A stretch of 64,000 bases of DNA, taken from contig RSEH01000160.1 in assembly GCA_006503475.1 (NCBI GenBank), positions 46,753 to 110,752 of the forward strand, in the 5' to 3' direction. Below the pieces are notes generated by a model that saw nothing but the letters and a program-made list of their open reading frames with translations, made no database searches and had not been told where the DNA came from. Shown in pieces: positions 1 through 12,499 of this stretch. Every line of letters begins with the position of its first letter. Position 1 is the first letter of the stretch. A program made the position numbers and the translations under genes. The stretch comes from Stentor roeselii (lineage: Eukaryota; Ciliophora; Heterotrichea; Heterotrichida; Stentoridae).

Positions 1-1220
1 AAATATTAGCTTTTAAGAAATTAAGAGACTCGATTTTAGGATCTTTTCAAACTCTAGATGGGATTAATCTCTTAAAGAGTTCAAAATAACTTGGCATTAT
101 ACTCAGCTGATTAAGATCAAAACCTCTTTGAAATAATCACTGAATTTACAAATAACAATTATAAATTGTTTATGGTTAAAAATTACAAAGAATTCATAAA
201 CTTTTAATATAAAACTGATTTATTCTATCTCTTGGCAAACCTTATATTAAGAGACAGCAAGTTTCACCTCATTCTATTGGGCTTTATGTAAAGTTAGTGT
301 AGGTTATTAGCTGTAAGTTATATGATAGTGTTTTCAACAGATTAATATTGAAAATTCTGAATTATGATTACTTAGATAAGCAAACAGCTAAGGATTAAAA
401 TGGTAAAATTAACTTATATATTTATAATATTTTCTGATAGGTTCATTCCCTCGAACTGCAAAAAGTTTATATTTTATTCGCTATATCTGTATTTAATCAA
501 AATAAAAAAAATCATTTTTCCCACCGAAATATCTAATATAATTCAATTCTTAAGAATATCGAATATTGTGACTTCTTTGAAAAACAAAAACGATTGATTC
601 AAACTTTCATCCACACATCAAGAAATATTTTTAAATGAGTTCAATTATTAAACCTTTTCAGTTAAAATTTTCTTTCCAAATAACTATAAAAACGTCACAT
701 AAACTTATATTTGCTTATGTTTATCCTACAATTAAATCATTGATTAAAAACAATCCAAACTTAATGTATTCTAAAGCCAGTCAGAAAGAAATAAATTAAA
801 ACTATTGATATTTAAAGTATTCTATTTCATATATTCAACCTTATAGTTATTTAAAGTTGCTAGATTGTTCAACCCTTATGTTTGAAAAAACAGTCAGAAA
901 GAAACCTTATCGAAAATTGAAATTGGGCATTTTCCTTTTAGGTTGAGATATGTTGAGTTGAAAATGGCTGACTAAAATATAGAACCTTATATCAAGTTGA
1001 GGTTTAGATCTAGATTTATTATAGATTCTCTCAGAAATGCGAAATTTTTACTATTTATCAGGATCATAAGTAAAACTTAAGGTTCCTGAGAGTAAATCAG
1101 TAATATATAGAAATTTATTAATCATAGACTGTGATAGTCAATATTCTAACCAAGCTCGTTAAAAACTTGAATACTTTAGCCGGCTGGATAATTTAGTTTC
1201 CACTATTTCTTAATAATTTC
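1..1220. other. AT-rich non-coding flank
   Basis: No credible gene is visible. The only ORF-sized stretch (400-597, + strand, 65 codons) has a low-complexity Ile/Phe/Lys composition expected from AT-rich DNA. The short word CAGTCAGAAAGAAA recurs near 778 and 890 without wider similarity. The last few hundred bases are presumably the upstream region of the gene starting at 1221. Confidence 0.6.
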
Positions 1221-4200
1221 ATGGACAACGGTTATGGGCAACAGTTGAACCCTTGCATCAGGGTTCTCAAGAAGTACATTCTTCTCAGCTTTGACCTGCC
1301 CTTCAGCAAGCTCGAGATATTTTCAATAATCTTGTTCAACATCTTAGGCTTAGGACTTTGCATCATCTTCAACAGATTCCTTGAAATTGATGAAATGAAT
1401 CAAAACTCCTATAATTATCAGATCTTCAACACCTTATCAATAATTTCTCCTTTTCTGGGCCTTTACGGTTCAGTGACCTTCAAGCTCAAACAAAACTTCA
1501 AAATAAACATTTTCTTGACCTTCTTCTTCATTTTGATCCCTTTAATAGTATTTTTTGCTTTAATTGGTGAAAAGCTCTACGATAAAGAAATTCCTCATCT
1601 AGTCGCTTCAATTTACATTTCAAGTTCAAGCCTTGGGTTCTTTTTGCTCAAGTTACTTCGAAGAAGAATGCAAAAAAGTTTTGGAAATATAATAGCAGAT
1701 ATTTTGACTATTGTTCTGATCATTAATTGTAATTTGATGTTTATTATGGCAATTTCTGTACTTTTTCTAAAAAAAGACTTCTTTTCTAACCCGGCTTTGA
1801 TGATTGGGTATATTGGAGGAACCTGGCTTGTACTTCTTGGAATTATTTGGCTTGTAATAGACTCCTTTGTATTTAAAAGCTACCCAAATGAAATCCAGAC
1901 ATTAAGATCAGAAATCTTATCAATGAGAAACCCTTCAATGCAGGTCCAGGTTCTTTTAAGTGCAAATCCAGATCTGTTAAAAGTGACAAATGATAATATT
2001 ATTTTGAAATATGGGCATAGGTTAGCTTCTTTAGGTATTTTAGTGTCGATGATGTGTGTGGAAATAGGATTTATTGTTATTATTGCAGAGTATAATGTAG
2101 GGAAATACTCTGAAGAAGTTTATTCTCTTGCTTTGTTTTATTCTATTGTTGTTCCGATATTCATGTTTGGAGGAATGGTTTTTAGTTCATCTAAACTAGT
2201 AACTCGTGATAAGTTCCTTTTAATTATCACGATTGGAGCCTTGGTCCCTGTTTTGCTGATGGAATGGCTCAGCTACACCCTTTATTCTTCTTTATCTTTT
2301 TTTTATTTAGCACTCGTCATTGGAATCGGGTTTCCTGCCTCTTTGATTTACTGGATGTCAATGGCTATGATTTTTCAGCATAATAAAAGGACTTATCAGT
2401 ACTTTTCATCGATTTTATGCATGGGCATTTTTATTCCAGTGGGAATTATTTTGCCTCTTTATTCTTCAGAGGGAATGAAGACTCAAACATTTGAGATTAC
2501 TGAAGCAATCTTGCTTAGTGCAGGACTCCTTCTCTTAACAATCTGGTGCACCCAATTATTTTTACGACTATCCAAAGCCCTCTGCCTACTTTTAATAGAA
2601 ATCAGAAGTTTCAGTATAGAAGACTTCTCTCTTTACCTTTACTCATTATCCTTTATCCTGGGTTACTCCATATTAGGCTGGATGATATTCAAGCAAAAAT
2701 CATTAAAAGAAAACTGGTCAGCCGGTTTAATCTCTGGTTGTTTCGTGATCCTAGCCTTATCAATATCAAGTTCATTATTCGTGCACAGAGTTAATTTCGA
2801 AAGCAACGACCCAGGATCAACTGATTTAAAATTCCAAGAAATAATAAAAAACAAATCAAAAGACTTAACCCAAGCCCAAGCCCAGAAAAAAATCATAAAA
2901 AAAAAAAGTTTAATCTTGTTGGGTATAATCGGATCATGTATAAGTCTTTTTATTGGTATTCCAATTCTCGCTTCTAGTACTTCTGAAGTTTCGACTTACT
3001 CAGGAGTGACTGTGATTGTTGGAGGAGTCATTTCCACTGCGATTTTTTTGATAATGGTTGAATTGAAACATTACTTGAGACATTTCGGGCAAAAAGTGAT
3101 TTCTCATTTGTTAAGCTTTTGTTGGCTTTTCTGTGTTATTCCTTTTCTGGTGCTTATCCCTGTATTTAAAAGCTCTGATCAAAAGTCTGTAACGACTTGG
3201 AGTCTTCGATTGATCCTTTTGCTTATCATGGTCGGTGTCAGTGTCATAAGCATTGTGTTTAATTATCTCTTCAACTTGAAAGAATATGAAAAAGTTGCAA
3301 AGTTTTGTTGTGTTCAAGTTCAAGAAAAACTGGATGAAGTCGCTGTTAAAGCAAGTCTTTTAAACCTTCGAGAAATTTATGATAATCTTTACAACTCCTC
3401 TGCTGAAGCTGTTGAAAAAGTCCTTCTTGCACAAACTATCTACTCTTTTAGAGAATTTGGCGAAAATGATGGAGATTGGGAATATAGCAAAGAAATCCTC
3501 ACTGTTGATATTTTAAATAAAATCAAACATAAAGGAGTGGAAATCAAAAAAATTGAAGAAGAAAAAAAAGATTTCAGTATTCGAGAGGTTTGCAATAAGT
3601 TGTTTAAAAGAAAGGATAAGGAAGAATTACAGAATAATGATGAAGGACTTCAGAAAATTCCTGAAGATGATGATAATGATGAGGAAATTCAAGAGGTAAG
3701 TGATGAGGTTGTTGATTTTAATGAAAATAATGATTGGCTCGAAATTTTTAAAGCTGATGCTATCCGGGAACAGGAAGAATTGGAAAAACTTGAGGAGAAG
3801 AAAGAACTTGAAAGGCAGAGAGAAAGAGAAAGGGTTATTAAAATGAGGGAAGATGAATTTGTTGAAAAGATTTTTGAATTTAGAGCTAGACTTGGATTTG
3901 AAAAAGTTAAACAGATCTGTCTTGATAATGTACCTGTTCTTAAACTTAGAAAAAAAGAGAAAGTTTATCTTGAGAATTCAAAGGAATTGCATTTGATTTT
4001 AAGTGATATTGATGCACGGAAAATGTGGATTAAAACTGTTTTTGAGATTTTCTGTACTGATATTGTTGATGATGATGAGCAATTAATGAATCTAGCCAAT
4101 TTTAAGAATTTCATAAAATTTTCTGGCCTGGAGCAACTTATCGATTCAATCTCAACCCGAGCACTCTTCGAAAGAATAACCAAAAGACAATCAACTGTCA

Positions 4201-5840
4201 CTTTTGACATGTTTTACTTTAAAGTTCTGCCAAGACTTCGAAGACTAGCAAAGAAAACTGAGAAAACCCTAAAAACTGAAGAAGACTTCATAAAACAACA
4301 GCTATTTCCATATCTAGTTAACAATATCCCTGCATTAAAATCGATTATTTCTGAATTCGAGGTGATTTTAAACGAATATGAATCAGAAATCACGAAATTT
4401 TCTCCTAAAACCCTTGAAAACATAGATATGACAGCATCAGAATCCATAAAAAACGATAATCCTCAAATATTCGAACAACTGATGACAGAAGACAAAAAGC
4501 TCGCATGTTCAAAATGCCTCGACTACTTCTCCAGATCAATTTCTCTTTGCATTCGTTCAATAATCATATGTCTAGGAAAAATAATCGAAATGAGTTTTCA
4601 AGTTACTTCAAACGACCAGAATCTTTCATTAAAATCCGAAAAAAGCCCTAAAATCCCAAAAAAACCTAAAAAAACTTCTTCAAATGAACGACCCGATTCG
4701 CCCTCCTGGGAAGAAATCTGCAAAATGATAGCCTATCAATTTGCAACTTTAAACCAAGAAGCTAAAGAAGATGGAAAAGAGAAAAATATTTCTCTTTCTT
4801 ACAACGTATCAAATGTAATGGGAATTATTGGTCATGTTTTAGAAGTTTATAGTTTTTCATCGATTGGGTTTAACAGAGCAGTGGGATGGAATTTCAATTA
4901 TTGGTTTCATGAGTCGAATGACTCGGTCTTGGCTGATACGAGTTATTGGAATTTTATATTTTGGGCTTGTTTTGTATGCAGCATGGTTTTTATTGTCTTG
5001 CTTTTTCCTGCTCTTAAATTGGTTAAAAAGGGAAGGTTTGGATTGAATGAAGATTTCACTAAAGCAAAGTTTCCTTCAACGAACTTCTTTTTAACTAAGT
5101 TTACTTTGTTGTTTGGGAAAATTTTGTATTTGACTATTATGTGTGCTATGTTGGCTTCGTTTTCTTGTAGGTATGATTCTAAGGAAGATATTTGGATATT
5201 GGTTAGTGGATCGAATATTGAGTGCTTTGGTGAGACTCATATGCCTTACCTGATTGTTTCTATTTTTACTATTCTTGTTTACTATCCAACCGCAACTCTG
5301 CTCTTCCCAAGCATCGCTTATCAAAACCGTGCTCTTGACCTGAAATTCGATACATCTTATTTAGTCCTTGAATCACAAGGCAAGATGTTAATAGCAGCCT
5401 TTGCAGTTCTATTTGAAAAAGAATCCTACATAATCCTTCAGCTGTCTGTGACAATAATAGTGACAGGCTTTCTTCTTTTAACCTGTTTGAAGTTAAGGCC
5501 CTGTCTTGTGAAGTCATATAACTTCTGGAAAACTTCAGGTTTTTTATTTCCGATCTGGATTTGCACTTGTGCTTTGATTAATGTTTGCTCTGGCATGAAA
5601 TACGTTTTTGAAATTATTTTCATTCCAGGACTTGCAGTGATTTTAAGTGCTTTGGTTATTGTTTACTGGAAACTTTATGGATGGTGTCAGTGCAAAAAGA
5701 AGGAAAATTTGAAGAGGAAGAAAAATAATAAGGAGGACTTTGTTAAGGATTTAGGTAATATCACTGAACGAGCTCATAATCTCTCTTCTATAGATAATGC
5801 GGGGTCTGATGATAGGCTTGAGAATAGTGATAATAGATAA
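1221..5840 (+). CDS. Giant polytopic membrane protein, paralogue 1 of 3
   Basis: 1,539 aa, ATG to TAA, no visible intron. I do not recognise the family. The N-terminal ~750 residues contain many hydrophobic segments, roughly a dozen or more probable TM helices, with conserved landmarks such as PFSKLEIFS, YPNEIQ, FMFGGMVFSS and QHNKRTYQYFSS. Residues ~780-900 are acidic and charged, with a Glu/Arg-rich probable coiled coil at ~836-880. Residues ~950-1015 (MNLANFKNFIKFSGLE...VTFDMFYFKVLPRL) vaguely resemble an EF-hand-like or p25-alpha-like fold, but this is only inference. From ~1195 on there are further TM helices and a strongly conserved block (YPTATLLFPSIAYQ...DTSYLVLESQGK), then a basic cytosolic-looking tail. 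It heads a tandem family with the genes at 7899 and 13077. The function (transport, channel or sensory) is unknown. Confidence 0.9.
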   Translation: MDNGYGQQLNPCIRVLKKYILLSFDLPFSKLEIFSIILFNILGLGLCIIFNRFLEIDEMNQNSYNYQIFNTLSIISPFLGLYGSVTFKLKQNFKINIFLTFFFILIPLIVFFALIGEKLYDKEIPHLVASIYISSSSLGFFLLKLLRRRMQKSFGNIIADILTIVLIINCNLMFIMAISVLFLKKDFFSNPALMIGYIGGTWLVLLGIIWLVIDSFVFKSYPNEIQTLRSEILSMRNPSMQVQVLLSANPDLLKVTNDNIILKYGHRLASLGILVSMMCVEIGFIVIIAEYNVGKYSEEVYSLALFYSIVVPIFMFGGMVFSSSKLVTRDKFLLIITIGALVPVLLMEWLSYTLYSSLSFFYLALVIGIGFPASLIYWMSMAMIFQHNKRTYQYFSSILCMGIFIPVGIILPLYSSEGMKTQTFEITEAILLSAGLLLLTIWCTQLFLRLSKALCLLLIEIRSFSIEDFSLYLYSLSFILGYSILGWMIFKQKSLKENWSAGLISGCFVILALSISSSLFVHRVNFESNDPGSTDLKFQEIIKNKSKDLTQAQAQKKIIKKKSLILLGIIGSCISLFIGIPILASSTSEVSTYSGVTVIVGGVISTAIFLIMVELKHYLRHFGQKVISHLLSFCWLFCVIPFLVLIPVFKSSDQKSVTTWSLRLILLLIMVGVSVISIVFNYLFNLKEYEKVAKFCCVQVQEKLDEVAVKASLLNLREIYDNLYNSSAEAVEKVLLAQTIYSFREFGENDGDWEYSKEILTVDILNKIKHKGVEIKKIEEEKKDFSIREVCNKLFKRKDKEELQNNDEGLQKIPEDDDNDEEIQEVSDEVVDFNENNDWLEIFKADAIREQEELEKLEEKKELERQRERERVIKMREDEFVEKIFEFRARLGFEKVKQICLDNVPVLKLRKKEKVYLENSKELHLILSDIDARKMWIKTVFEIFCTDIVDDDEQLMNLANFKNFIKFSGLEQLIDSISTRALFERITKRQSTVTFDMFYFKVLPRLRRLAKKTEKTLKTEEDFIKQQLFPYLVNNIPALKSIISEFEVILNEYESEITKFSPKTLENIDMTASESIKNDNPQIFEQLMTEDKKLACSKCLDYFSRSISLCIRSIIICLGKIIEMSFQVTSNDQNLSLKSEKSPKIPKKPKKTSSNERPDSPSWEEICKMIAYQFATLNQEAKEDGKEKNISLSYNVSNVMGIIGHVLEVYSFSSIGFNRAVGWNFNYWFHESNDSVLADTSYWNFIFWACFVCSMVFIVLLFPALKLVKKGRFGLNEDFTKAKFPSTNFFLTKFTLLFGKILYLTIMCAMLASFSCRYDSKEDIWILVSGSNIECFGETHMPYLIVSIFTILVYYPTATLLFPSIAYQNRALDLKFDTSYLVLESQGKMLIAAFAVLFEKESYIILQLSVTIIVTGFLLLTCLKLRPCLVKSYNFWKTSGFLFPIWICTCALINVCSGMKYVFEIIFIPGLAVILSALVIVYWKLYGWCQCKKKENLKRKKNNKEDFVKDLGNITERAHNLSSIDNAGSDDRLENSDNR

Positions 5841-7591
5841 GGAGACTTATTCAATTCTCTATATTAGGTAAATAAGATTAGTAATATAAGAATAAAATGA
5901 TTCACCTGCTTCATAGTTTTATGTAAAAAAGTTTATTTAATATCTTGAGAATTGATTTTTTAAACAATCTTTCGAAATTTTAGATGGTTTTGAGTTATAA
6001 AAAGATATCGCATGTGGGAAGTACTTGGAAGTCGAGAGACTCATGAAACCATAAAGCGAAAGAGCATATCTGGTGAGAAAGAGAGTTTCTAGTAAAATAG
6101 ATGAAGAAAGATATGGTTGCATTCGGAAGATAAACAGATTTTTACGACCATAAACTCTACTTTCAACAGAGAAAAAATATATCTACAGTTTTTGAGAAAA
6201 ACATGCACTAGGAATTCTAGAATAATCAAGGTGCACAGGCCGAGAAATTATAAAAGTTAATGACGCTAACTAATTATCTTCAAACAATTATAAACTTATT
6301 TTTCAAAATTTTTATTATATAAATTGCTAAATCCAGAATTTTATTAATATATATTACTTTAATATTTGACATAGATAAGTGAAATAATCAAGAATCATTC
6401 TTGACACATTCTCAGATTCTTGGAATCAAATTGTTTAAACAATACAAAATTGAAGAAAATTTTTCATTTGAAAAAACAAGATTTTGCCGATCCCAATCTA
6501 ATCAGAAATTAAGAATTTCTTATATTTTTAGTATATACTTGAAGTAAGGGGTATATTGATAAACGAATCTATGCATCAATAATACAATATATGCAAAGTA
6601 ATCAATAAATCATCGAATTAAGTTTTTTACTGAGTGAATCAAGACAGCCTCAGAAAAATTCTTTTAGGCCCTGATCAAGAAGAATTAAAGCCTTTGATCT
6701 CTGTTAAATTTTTTATTTTGAAACATTTTGGTTATTTGTTTTGATGTTAATAATTATTCTTCTGCAATCGCTTTAAGATAATCATATAAACAGGATTTTA
6801 AAGAAGAACAAGAAGAAAATAGCTCAAGATATCAATATGATAAAGTTGATTATATAATTTCAAATTTGTAAAGATTCTATAATCTTGTACTTATTTCATG
6901 ATAAAAAGACTTTTAAAAGCTGTTTCAAATATTTTTCCTCTTGAGATAGATCAAAAAAGTAATCAATTTTTTCATAATCAATACCGAAAAATAAGATAGA
7001 AAAAGCCTTTATGTCAATCTCGGATATACTTTTATCATCCACAGAAAGTTAACTGCTTGTAATAGCGATTAATAATTCTTCAGTTTACTCTTGAAGCTGC
7101 ATCGAAATTTGCAAAGATATATCATTCAATTTAGAAGCCACCTTACATTTAATCTTGTATTTTACCCTAAATTCCTATGAATATATTTACAAAGTGAAGA
7201 TGATAAAGAAAATCTAAGTTTTTTTTAATATTTCAGTTTATCTACTAACTAAACAGCTGCAAATATTTCAAAGACTTTGGAAACCAAACTCTCAGTATAA
7301 ATTCTCGATAAGCACTGTTTTTTTATATTTAATAAAGAGAACTTTAGAATATGATAGGAAAGTAGTTTATCGAATTATGAAAATGCGAATAAAATTTAAG
7401 GCCACCTCTAGGATTAATGACTCAAATTGAAATATTTCCTTATTCTGTGGATCTCTCCCTCTTTAAATTCAATTACAAATGAAACAAAAAGTCGCATTCA
7501 ATCATAATTTATCATTCTTTTCAAAATCAGTAGAAATTAAGAATACCTGCTGAGGTCGACTTGGACTTGTGTTTAATTTTAGAAAATGATC

Positions 7592-7695
7592 AAGTAAAAT
7601 ATAGGATTTTTTTCAAAAGGTTGAGTTTGATGAAAATTTAAAAGATGGTAGAGTAAAAATATAGGATTTTTTCATAAAGTTGAGTATTTGATGAA
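7592..7695. repeat. Two-copy direct repeat, ~43 bp, ~59-bp period
   Basis: The segment at 7592-7634 (AGTAAAATATAGGATTTTTT...TTGAGTTTGATGAAA) recurs at 7651-7695 with small indels. It lies ~200-300 bp upstream of the second giant gene. No function is evident. Confidence 0.7.
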
Positions 7696-7854
7696 ATCTT
7701 CCTTTAGAATTCTCTCAAAAAGCTAAATTTTGAAATATTTAAAAGTTTTATATCCGTAAAATTAAGATTCATTCAAATGAAAATAATATTTCTCAAAAGA
7801 ATTGAAATATCTTATCTTAATATACTATACTAGTAGATATCTTGAAAAATCCTC

Positions 7855-7864
7855 TTATTTAAAG
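7855..7864 (+). promoter_or_regulatory. TTATTTAAAG promoter-like element
   Basis: TTATTTAAAG lies 34 nt upstream of the ATG at 7899. Related strings lie close upstream of the genes at 13077, 23301, 37393 and 43001. Given the AT content this may be chance, so treat it as a candidate core-promoter word only. Confidence 0.25.
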
Positions 7865-7898
7865 ATAGTATCTAGTATCCATGGTGGCCTAATATTTT

Positions 7899-10800
7899 AT
7901 GGACAACGGTAATGGCCGAAATCTTCGCCCTTGCTTAAGGGTTCTCAAAAAGCTGATCCATGATCACTTTGACTGGCCATTCAGCAAACTCGAGATATTT
8001 TCAATGGTCTTATTCATGATCTTAGGTCTCTCTCACTGCATCATCTTCAATAGTTTCCTAGATGACGACATAGTAAAAAGAGACACAAAACGTAATCCAA
8101 TCTTCAACACCTTGTCAATCCTTTCACCATTCCTCGGCCTTTACGGTTCATTGACATTCAAGCTAAAGCAAGGCTTCAAAATAAACCTCGCCATATTAAT
8201 CTTCCTCATCTCAACACCTTTGATAGTTCTTTCATCTTTAATAGGCGCGAAACTTTACTACGAAGAAATCGGTCAAATAGTTGCATGTATTTATATTCTA
8301 AGTTCAACCATCGGATTTTTTCTTTTAAAGCTAATTCGAATAAGAATGCAAAAAAGCTTCGGAATTAAAGCCGGAGATTTTTTGATGATTTTTCTCGTGA
8401 TTGACTGTAACTTGATGTTTATCTTAACAGTTTCAGTACTTTTTTTAAAAGAAGGAATATTTTCTAAACCACATATTGTGATTAAGTATATTGGAGGCAC
8501 TTGGCTTGTACTTCTTGGGATTATCTGGCTTGTTGTTCATTCTTTTGTGTTTAAAAGATACCCGAATGAAATCCAGGCGCTTCGATCAGAGATTTTGTTG
8601 ATGAGAAGTCCTTCAATGCAGGTGCAGGTGATTTTAAGTGAAAATCCTGGAGTTTTAAATGTGAATAATGAGAGTTTTTTATTGAGGAATGGACATTGGC
8701 TAGCTTCTATTGGGATTTTAGTGTCTTTGATCTGTGTGGAAATTGGACTTATTGTTATTATCGCGGAGTATAATGTTGGGGAATATGAAAAAGAAGCTTT
8801 TTATCTTGCTTTGTTTTACTCTGTTGTCGCTCCGATGTTTATGTTTGGAGGAATGGTCTTTAGCTCAGCGAAACTTGTTACTCGTGATAAATACCTTTTT
8901 ATTATTATGATTGGAGCTTTGGTACCTACCTTGTTGATTGAGTGGCTTAGTTACTATCTTTATTTTTTAGATTCGACTTTTTATTTAGCTTTGGTTATTG
9001 GAATCGGATTTCCTACGTCTTTGGTTTACTGGTTGTCTATGGCGATGATTTTTCAGCATAATAAAAGGGCGTATCAGTACTTTTCATCGATTTTGTGCTT
9101 GGCGATTTTGATACCTATTGGAATGATTTTGCCTTTGTATGCTGCTGGTGGAATGGAAGGTCAAACTTTTCAGATTACTGAAGGTATTCTACTTAGTGCA
9201 GGTCTAATCCTTTTAATAATCTGGTGCATTCAGCTATTCATAAGACTATCCAAAGCCCTCTGCCTTCTTTTTAAAGAGCTAAGATCCTTCAGCAGTGAAG
9301 ACCTATCCCTCTACATCTACTCCCTAACCTTTTTACTCGGTTATTCCTTAATCGGCTGGATGATATTCCAACAAATCTATTCCCCCGACGATTGGAAACA
9401 AGGTTTAATAGCCGGTTGTTTTGTGATCCTTGCCTTAACAATTTCAAACTCTTTATTCCTGCACCGAATAAACCTTTTTTCCTCCGACCCAGACTCTCCA
9501 GACCAAAACTTCATCGATTTAATTCGAGGCGACTCTCAAGAGTTGACTCACGGCCAAGCCCAAAAAAAAATCTTAAAAAAAAGTCCCTAATGGGCCTGGG
9601 GTTGTTAGGTATAAGTGTGACTTTGTTAATAAGTATTCCTGTCCTAGCTTCAAGTAAATCAGGAGCCTTGTTATCTTCAGGAGTGACAGTCATGATTGGA
9701 GGGGTGACTTCCACTGTGATCTTTCTGACCATGGTTGAACTTAAACATTTCTTGAAGCGTTTCGGGCAAAAAGTCATTTCTTATATGCTTGGGTACTGCT
9801 GGCTCTTTTGCTTTGTACCTCTTGTCGTGCTTATCCCAGTAAGTCTTTCAAGTAATGATAGAGGAAGAATGGTAACCACTTGGAGTGTCAGACTTATTCT
9901 GTTACTTCTCATGGTTGGTGTTTGTATTATCAGCATCACCTGTAATTACCTATTCAACATGCTGGAATATGAAAAAATCGCAAAGTTTTGTTGTTTGCAA
10001 GTTCAAGAAATGCTTGATGAACTTGGAGTCAAAGCAAGTCTTGAGGACCTCAGAGGAATTTATGATAATCTTCATAACTCCTCAGCTGAAGCAGTTGAAA
10101 AAGTCCTTCTTGCACAGACTGTTTACTCCTTCAGAGAACTCAGTGATAATGATGGGGACTGGGAATTCAGTAAGGAACTGTTGACTGTAAAGAAACTCAA
10201 CAAAATCAGACATAAAGGACTGGAAATCAAGAAAAATGAAGAAAAAAAAAACTTTAGTCTTAAAGACTTTTGCAAGAAAATATGTAAAAAAGAGGAAAAT
10301 GATGAAAGTCAACCTGATATTCAAGAAGTTCCTCAAAATGATGATAAAGACTTGGACCTTGAAGACCCTGAAGAGGTAAAAGTTGAGGAAGTGGCTCTTC
10401 AAGATCCTGAAAATGATGACTGGCTCCAGGTCTTCAAAGCAGAAGTCGCCCGGGAACAGGAAGAACTTGAAAGGCAAGAAGAACTCAAAGAACAACAAAG
10501 GCAAAGAGAACGTGAAAGAATCATTAAATTAAGAGAAGATGACTTTCTCTTGAAAATCGCTGAGTTCAAAGCAAGACTTGGATTTGAAAAAGTTGATAAA
10601 ATTTGTCTTGATCATGCACCCGTACTTCGCCTTGACAGGCAAAAAAAGGCTTTTTTGAAGAACTCTGAAGAACTTGATGTGATTTTAAATGATATTGACG
10701 CTAGAAAGATGTGGATCAAAACTGTCTTTGAGATATTCAGCACTCAAATCGATGATGATGATCAAAGATGCATGGATTTGACGAATTTTAAGAATTTTAT

Positions 10801-12499
10801 CAAATTTTCTGGACTTGAGCAACTTTTAGATTCATTTTCAAGTGATAACCTTTTTAAAAGATTAACAAAAAGGAAAATTTTTGTTAATTTTGATGATTTT
10901 TACTTTCGTCTTCTGCCAAGGATACGAAAAATGGCGAAACAGAATAAAAAAGAATTGAAAACTGAAGATGATTTGTTTATTGAACAGCTTTTTCCTCATC
11001 TTGTGAATAATATTCCTGCTTTGAAAACTATTATTTCTGAATTTAAGGTCATATTAGATGAGTACCAAGAAGAAATCGTTAAATTTTCACCTCAACAGGT
11101 TGAAAGAGATTTAATGGCAACGGCGGAAGTTGTAAGAAATGATAATTTGATGAAACTTGAAACTTTGATGATTGAAGATAAAAATGTTGCTTGTTCTAAG
11201 TTTCTTGAAAATTTCTCGAAATGCACTTCTGGATGTTTTAAGGCTGTTTTTAATTGTTTTGGAAGAATGGTTGAAAAATGCCTGGCTTCTCTTAAAACGG
11301 TGCCGAAACCTAAAAGAATACCTAAACCTAAACGTGAAGATAAACCGAAAATTTCTTCTATTTATGAACGTCCTGAATCACCTCCTTGGGAAGATGTCTG
11401 CAAAATGATCATCTCTCAACTCGCAACAACACAAGAAGAAGCTCAGGATGGAGGAAAGGAAAAAAAGGTTTACCTCACTTTTAACTCAGCAAATATTATG
11501 GCAATATTTGGACACATTTTAGAAATATTCAGTTTTTCATCAATAGGTTTCAATGAAGCAGTAGGATGGAATTTCGAAGATTGGTTCTTTGAACTAAACG
11601 ACTTTATCTTAGTTGGCAATACTTACTGGTATGAAAAGTTCTGGATTTGTTTTGGATGCAGCATTATTTTTATTGCCTTGCTAATCCCTGCTCTGAATTT
11701 GATTAAAAAAGGACGTCTTGGGCTGAATGAAGACTTTACAGTTTCAAAGTTTCCTTCTCTGAATTTCTTTTTAAGTAAATTTATTTTGCTCTTAGGGTCG
11801 ACCATGTATTTAACAATAATGTGTGCGATGTTGAGTGTATATTCTTGTGGATATAATAAAGGTAATTGGATGCTAGCCAGTAGCAGTGAAGAGATTGAGT
11901 GCTTTAGTAATCTTCACATACCTTGCCTGGTAATGTCTATTTTTACGTTAATTCTTTACTATCCTGCTGCAACTCTACTCTATCCAAGCATCGCCTATCA
12001 AGATCGAGCCCTAGACCTCAAGTATGATACTTCTTACCTAGTCCTTGAGTCACAGGGCAAGGTGTTAGTTGCTGCTTTTGCAGTGCTATTCGAAAAAAAA
12101 ATCTATATTGTGCTTCAACTGATTGTTACAATTATTGTCTGTGTTTTCCTGTTTTTTACTTGCTTGAAATTAAAACCTTGTCTTGTGAAATCTTATAACT
12201 TTTGGAAAGCTGGAGGATTCTTGTTTCCTATTTGGGTCTGCACTTGTGCTTTGATTAATGTTTGTACTAGCATGATTTATGTTTTTGAAAAGATTTTTAT
12301 TCCTGGAGTTGTGATTATTTTTGTTGTTTTGGTTGTTGTTTATTGGAAAATTTATGGATGCTGTCAGTTTAAAAAGAAGAGAAATAAACTGAAAAAAAAA
12401 GGTAGTCAGGATGTTTTAGCTAAAGATATTTCTGAAATTAGTGATAGAGCTAAAAATGTGTCTGATATTGATAATGATGAGATGAATGGAAAGGATTAG
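7899..12499 (+). CDS. Giant polytopic membrane protein, paralogue 2 (frameshifted)
   Basis: Tandem paralogue of the gene at 1221, ~1,533 aa if restored. The first part is open from 7899 to a TAA at 9588-9590. The remainder is open in the next frame to a TAG at 12499. Aligned with paralogues 1 and 3, the protein is continuous across the break, and one extra base in the A-run at 9575-9582 would join the frames. There is no GT...AG intron of 15-16 nt there. The architecture is as in paralogue 1: N-terminal multi-TM half, acidic/coiled-coil middle with an EF-hand-like segment, C-terminal TM block with YPAATLLYPSIAYQ, and a Lys-rich tail. The break could be a homopolymer sequencing error, a young pseudogene or programmed frameshifting. 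An error or a young lesion is most likely because ~1,000 downstream codons remain open. Confidence 0.85.
9575..9582 (+). other. Frameshift site in an A8 run
   Basis: Eight A residues follow TCTT. The upstream frame reads ...ILKKSP then stop. Adding one A gives ...ILKKKSLMGLG, which matches ...IIKKKSLILLG of paralogue 1. A second A-run (9562-9570) could also hold the indel but would give a poorer match (NL instead of IL). Confidence 0.8.

Larger units (their letters stand above)
5841..7898. other. 2-kb AT-rich spacer between giant paralogues
   Basis: No gene is supportable. A slightly less AT-rich patch near 5990-6200 contains a 61-codon minus-strand ORF (5937-6122) with no recognisable features. 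A two-copy direct repeat lies at 7592-7695. The last ~100 bases should contain the promoter of the next paralogue, including a TTATTTAAAG string at 7855-7864. Confidence 0.6.

Noticed and set aside
400-597. 65-aa ORF at the left end
   Set aside because: AT-driven Ile/Phe/Lys composition, no conserved feature, isolated.
5937-6122. 61-aa minus-strand ORF in the spacer
   Set aside because: No recognisable feature; length is expected by chance.
9392-12499. Separate gene starting at 9392
   Set aside because: The first ~57 codons are an out-of-frame shadow with a TTG start. Paralogue comparison shows this is the 3' part of the frameshifted giant gene starting at 7899.
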